Positions 61,105-64,000 of a DNA stretch of 64,000 nucleotides are shown here, piece by piece. The stretch comes from UBA3064 sp023258775. GTDB lineage: Bacteria > Pseudomonadota > Gammaproteobacteria > Burkholderiales > Burkholderiaceae_E. Numbering within the stretch: the first letter of the stretch is position 1; the number at the start of each line of letters is the position of its first letter. Under the pieces are notes generated by a model. The model was not told the DNA's origin. It ran no database searches and was given only the letters and a program-made list of their open reading frames with translations. A program made the translations under genes and the position numbers. Location of the stretch: NCBI GenBank assembly GCA_044355655.1, contig JBIKXS010000001.1:124001-188000 (forward strand). Reading direction: 5' to 3'.

Positions 61105-61799
61105 GCGGAAACCTCGGCGCCCATGTCGTCGTGCGGGAAGTTGGCCGTTGCCGGAACTGCGGTTGGCGCTGAGGCTTGCGCTCTGGCGATGGCTTCACCT
61201 GAGAGCTTGCTGATTCCCTTCAGGTACTCAGTTGCGGCAATCAGCAGTTCTTTTACCGCCTCTGGATCATTGGCGGCATCGCAATACTCAATCGGGCCGC
61301 CGATATTGAATCCGGCATCGCCTGTCATCTTGCTAATGGCCTGCATTGCCCTCAGCAGCATTTCGCTCCGCTGAACGAATGGCGCCGCATCGTCCTTGTG
61401 CCCACTTCCTCCGCACGCCGGGCATGAATTTGCTTCATGCTCTGCCCAACGATCCTCGGTTTTGCCGTCGTTGATGAAGACGATGGCGCCATGATGCTCG
61501 GCATAGGACTTGCCGGCGGCCAGTGCTTTTTGAACCGCCTCGCGCAACTCGGGGCTGAACGTCGGAAATAGACCAGCGGCACGCATCGCCTTGGACTTTT
61601 CCGAAAGATCAGCGGCAAGCAACGGATATTCCTCGCGGCACGAATTTGCATAGGAACGAAGCGCCATGTAGGCATGCTTGTCGTGGCTCAGATCGAGCAC
61701 GAAGTATTCGCAGCCGTGGTGCTTCCCGCCGTGCTGGTCGCTGCCGTCCGCGCGCTGCACGATGAATTTGCCGTACAGGCCCTTGGTCTTGTCGCCCAT
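61101..61799 (-). CDS. Conserved phage protein of unknown function
   Basis: A 232-residue protein. The N-terminal 60 residues (GLYGKFIVQRADGSDQHGGK, then CEYFVLDLSHDKHAYMALRS and YANSCREEYPLLAADL) recur in many phage hypothetical proteins. The middle holds NSCPACGGSGHKDDAAPFVQ, a single CxxCGGxG half-ribbon. Helical C-terminal part. Function unknown. Confidence 0.75.
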   Translation of the reverse strand: MGDKTKGLYGKFIVQRADGSDQHGGKHHGCEYFVLDLSHDKHAYMALRSYANSCREEYPLLAADLSEKSKAMRAAGLFPTFSPELREAVQKALAAGKSYAEHHGAIVFINDGKTEDRWAEHEANSCPACGGSGHKDDAAPFVQRSEMLLRAMQAISKMTGDAGFNIGGPIEYCDAANDPEAVKELLIAATEYLKGISKLSGEAIARAQASAPTAVPATANFPHDDMGAEVSA

Positions 61800-61816
61800 T
61801 TCAAATTTCCTTCCTC

Positions 61817-62086
61817 TCAGCAGTTGCTGAAGACTTCATCGAAACGATCCTGGGTCGGCGGCTCCTTGTTGGCGCTGATAACCCAGAAGTCCGGCCGCTT
61901 CGGATCGACGTGTTTGTAGCCAGCCTCGCAGTCGTTGATGAATTCCTCGCCTTCCTCGTGCTGGCACTCCCCGCAGGGCGCCAGGTCGTTGATGTCGCAG
62001 GCGCACTCGCCTGGGAAGTAAAGGCCGCCGTAACCGCCGGCCTTCAGCTTCGCCTTTACCTCTTCGAGCTTGATACTCGTCTCCAT
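61817..62086 (-). CDS. Small Cys-containing phage protein
   Basis: An 89-residue protein from ATG 62086 (METSIKLEEVKAKLKAGGYG) that overlaps the ATPase stop by one base (TGATG). It has four clustered Cys in CACDINDLAPCGEC and a fifth nearby, and HVDPKRPDFWVISANKEPPT near the end. Possible small zinc ribbon. Function unknown. Confidence 0.7.
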   Translation of the reverse strand: METSIKLEEVKAKLKAGGYGGLYFPGECACDINDLAPCGECQHEEGEEFINDCEAGYKHVDPKRPDFWVISANKEPPTQDRFDEVFSNC

Positions 62087-63921
62087 CAGGCAGCCTCCTT
62101 GTGCTGAACGATGGCGCCGCGCTCGATCCAGACGGGCAGGAACGTTGCCGGAACAGTCGGCAGGCTCTTGAAGGTGCCGAATACCAGCGCAGTGTCGATT
62201 TCGCCGGACGCTGCCAGTCCGTGGAGCCACTTCAGGAAGGCAAGTCGGTTGCCGGTGTCCATCACGTCGCAGCGGTCAATGGCGATGAAGCGCAGACCGG
62301 AGAGGTTTGCAATCGCCTCAGCAATGGCTGCGTCGGCGCGCCACTTGGCGGACTCAGACTTGAGGCTGTAGAGGCGCCCATCCACGCGAATCTGCATTTC
62401 AGCATCGATGCTGACTTGATCCCAGCCAGTGGCCATCGACGTTGCGCGCAGTCGGTCGTTCAGCGGCTTGATGGCATCGGCCAGCATTTCACCGGGGATT
62501 CCATCTGGAGCCAGGGCGTCGGCGATGTCAGACCACGCAAGGATGTCGCCATGAAGCGCGGCCGCTTGGTCGATGACTTCCTGATGCCGCTTTGCCTGCT
62601 CGGCAATGGCCTGGTATTTTTCGGCGTCGGCGCGCCAGCCGTTGCGCTTTTCGCTCAACTCACTGACCTTGGCCTGAATCGCCTCCAAGTCGATTGCCTC
62701 GACCTTCTCGCCATCCAGTTCAGCCAGCTTGGCGGCGGCGGCTTCAGCGGCTGCCAGGTCGCGCTTGCTGTTGGCAACGGCGCTTTGCAGCAAGGTCAGC
62801 GCGCGCTCATGCTCAGGCAAGCGCGCAACTGCCTCCGGGTCTGCCTGGTCGCCGCTCTTGAACGGCCAGCCATGCAGCTTTTTGTATTCAGCCAAATGAG
62901 CGGATGCGCGGCTGACTAGCCCTTCCGGCCACTCGATGTCATGGTGATTTTCAGCCACGACAAGGAATTCGTCTGCCACGGCGGCCAGGCCGCGCAACAG
63001 GTACTCGCCCGGTGCTTTCGGATTGACGCTTGCGGCGCCGGCCTTGGCGCGGGTTTCTTCAACCTTTGCCTCCCACTGCTTCAGTTCCGCCTCGTCGTGC
63101 GCCAGCTTTGACTTAAACCGGCCGACGGTGCCAGCTTTTTCGGCAAGATGTTCGCGCTCGGTCTCGGCCTGCTGCCGGCGCTGCAATTCGGCACGGGCCG
63201 CGCCAAGTTCCTGCTGCGCTGCCGAAAGCTCGCGCTCAACCTCGCTGGCTTTTTGGCGCGCATTCTCCGCCCGTCCCGCCGCCTTGTCCGACTCAGGAGG
63301 GAGGGCGGCCGGCTGCCACTTGGCCGCCTTATCTTTGCCCCAGGTCTCGCCGCCAGTCACGGTCTTCCAGCTTGCCTTTTTCTCGCGCACCTTGGTTCGC
63401 GCCTCAGTCTCGGCTGCCGGGAATCCGTTGCGCAGCAGCGGGGCGATTGCCTCAACCTTCTTGGTGTCGCAACCACGCGCAATGAGTCGGTCGCCGACGT
63501 TCTTGCTGTCGCATTGCAGCCCGGACAGATCGAACAGGAAGGCGCGTCGGTCGTTCTCGGCCATGGCGGCGAATCGTCCTGCATCCATGACCAGTGGAAG
63601 CGCCTTCAACTGCAAGTCATTGACCAGCGTACCGACCGTCGTAACCTTGCCGGCCGGCAATTCGAGCTCGGCGCTGTTGCCGTTTTCCAGGCGGACGATA
63701 ACGCCGCCTGTCTTCGTGCCGTCGCGCACCAGGGCGTCCATGTCCTTCTTCAGCTTGACGCGAGTGCTTTCGCCGGTCAGCGCGAAGCGGATGGCTTCAT
63801 GCAGCGACGACTTACCCTGTTCGTTGGCGCCGGCGATCAGGCAGATCGGCGTGCCGGCGAGGTTGATATTGATGTCGGTCAGCATCTGGAAGTTGCTGAC
63901 GCCAATGGATTCGATTTTCAT
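62086..63921 (-). CDS. SMC/SbcC-like AAA family ATPase
   Basis: A 611-residue protein from ATG 63921 (MKIESIGVSNFQMLTDININ) with AAGGACGG upstream. The N-terminal Walker A is ICLIAGANEQGKSSLHEAIR. A long coiled coil follows (Ala/Glu-rich, about residues 200-480), broken near the centre. A degenerate C-terminal ATPase half has LRFIAIDRCDVMDTGNRLAF as the likely Walker B region and VFGTFKSLP at the end. This is the phage RecF/SbcC-like group, usually placed with exonuclease and recombination genes. It fits a DNA-repair or recombination role in replication. Confidence 0.87.
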   Translation of the reverse strand: MKIESIGVSNFQMLTDININLAGTPICLIAGANEQGKSSLHEAIRFALTGESTRVKLKKDMDALVRDGTKTGGVIVRLENGNSAELELPAGKVTTVGTLVNDLQLKALPLVMDAGRFAAMAENDRRAFLFDLSGLQCDSKNVGDRLIARGCDTKKVEAIAPLLRNGFPAAETEARTKVREKKASWKTVTGGETWGKDKAAKWQPAALPPESDKAAGRAENARQKASEVERELSAAQQELGAARAELQRRQQAETEREHLAEKAGTVGRFKSKLAHDEAELKQWEAKVEETRAKAGAASVNPKAPGEYLLRGLAAVADEFLVVAENHHDIEWPEGLVSRASAHLAEYKKLHGWPFKSGDQADPEAVARLPEHERALTLLQSAVANSKRDLAAAEAAAAKLAELDGEKVEAIDLEAIQAKVSELSEKRNGWRADAEKYQAIAEQAKRHQEVIDQAAALHGDILAWSDIADALAPDGIPGEMLADAIKPLNDRLRATSMATGWDQVSIDAEMQIRVDGRLYSLKSESAKWRADAAIAEAIANLSGLRFIAIDRCDVMDTGNRLAFLKWLHGLAASGEIDTALVFGTFKSLPTVPATFLPVWIERGAIVQHKEAA

Positions 63922-63937
63922 GTCCGTCCTTTCGTGG

Positions 63938-64000
63938 TCAGCCTTCGGATTCGGCTTCCGCCTCAATGGCCTTCAGGTAGCGTTCAGTGTCGTCGCCGGT
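63938..64000 (-). CDS. C-terminal end of an upstream phage gene (partial)
   Basis: Twenty codons (TGDDTERYLKAIEAEAESEG) and a TGA are visible on the minus strand, ending 16 bp before the ATPase start. The frame is open to the window edge, with acidic helical composition and operon spacing that suit a real gene. Nothing more can be said of its identity. Confidence 0.5.
   Translation of the reverse strand, partial: TGDDTERYLKAIEAEAESEG

Noticed and set aside
62101..62919. 272-codon plus-strand frame opposite the SbcC-like ATPase
   Set aside because: Antisense to the clear ATPase coding sequence and without motifs; typical of high G+C shadow frames.
50193..64000. DGR reverse transcriptase, Avd gene or template repeat
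   Set aside because: All coding frames in the island were read for the reverse transcriptase core and none fits; no near-copy of the variable-region sequence was noticed. The DGR idea therefore rests on the target protein alone.

Overview
The window is a stretch of bacterial chromosome whose left 48.7 kb is ordinary, densely packed core genome and whose right 15.3 kb is the end of an integrated prophage or genomic island. Gene content and order (smc-zipA-ligA; rnhB-SPOUT methyltransferase-ppsR-ppsA; smpB-ratA-rnfH-guaB-guaA; a phosphotransferase/acyl-CoA dehydrogenase pair; ZipA and SelU/MnmH present) point to a betaproteobacterium, most likely Burkholderiales. No rRNA, tRNA or CRISPR array was seen. 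A hand count of one core line (31021-31080) gives 31/60 G+C and one island line (52021-52080) gives 41/60, so the island is clearly richer in G+C. Layout: (1) 1-3701: the 3' part of a PpiD-type periplasmic foldase, tRNA 2-selenouridine synthase and a DUF1178 protein. (2) 3797-8735, minus strand: acyl-CoA dehydrogenase, APH-like kinase, histidine phosphatase and 3-hydroxyacyl-CoA dehydrogenase. This resembles the split form of the ACAD10/11 and Lva route for 4-hydroxyacyl-CoA catabolism. (3) 8841-13166, minus: ABC-F ATPase, prmB, dapD, queF. (4) 13330-21656, plus: smc, zipA, ligA and an MTAP/MTIP-type phosphorylase. (5) 21690-25045, minus: glnD and map, back to back with (6) the classical rpsB-tsf-pyrH-frr-uppS-cdsA-dxr-rseP-bamA-skp-lpxD-fabZ-lpxA-lpxB-rnhB operon and a SPOUT methyltransferase (25256-40843). 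This block joins translation factors, isoprenoid, phospholipid and lipid A synthesis and outer-membrane biogenesis. Many junctions are ATGA or TGATG overlaps, and a rho-independent hairpin lies between rpsB and tsf. (7) 40793-44152: ppsR divergent from ppsA, the regulator and its target. (8) 44224-48712: smpB (minus), then ratA, rnfH, guaB, guaA. (9) 48691 to the window end: the island, starting at the 3' end of guaA. It opens with a P4-type tyrosine integrase on the plus strand. All other island genes run on the minus strand as one tightly overlapping early-type operon. From the window edge inward these are: an SMC/SbcC-like ATPase, small unknowns, an ASCH protein, a GNAT protein, a winged-helix protein, a zinc-ribbon protein, an RdgC-FtsK-gamma fusion, a Gp37/Gp68 (DUF5131) protein, two phage unknowns, SSB, a formylglycine-enzyme-like protein with a variable-looking C-terminal lectin fold, dUTPase, a Cys-rich small protein, an unknown, a repeat-bearing C5-cytosine methyltransferase, an unknown, and an AlpA-like regulator that converges on and overlaps the integrase. 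Structural, packaging and lysis genes are absent, so they lie past the window edge or do not exist. The strongest leads are the diversity-generating-retroelement-like target protein in the early module (no reverse transcriptase in view), the RdgC-FtsK-gamma fusion, the internally repeated methyltransferase, and the phosphate-tagging acyl-CoA cluster in the core genome.
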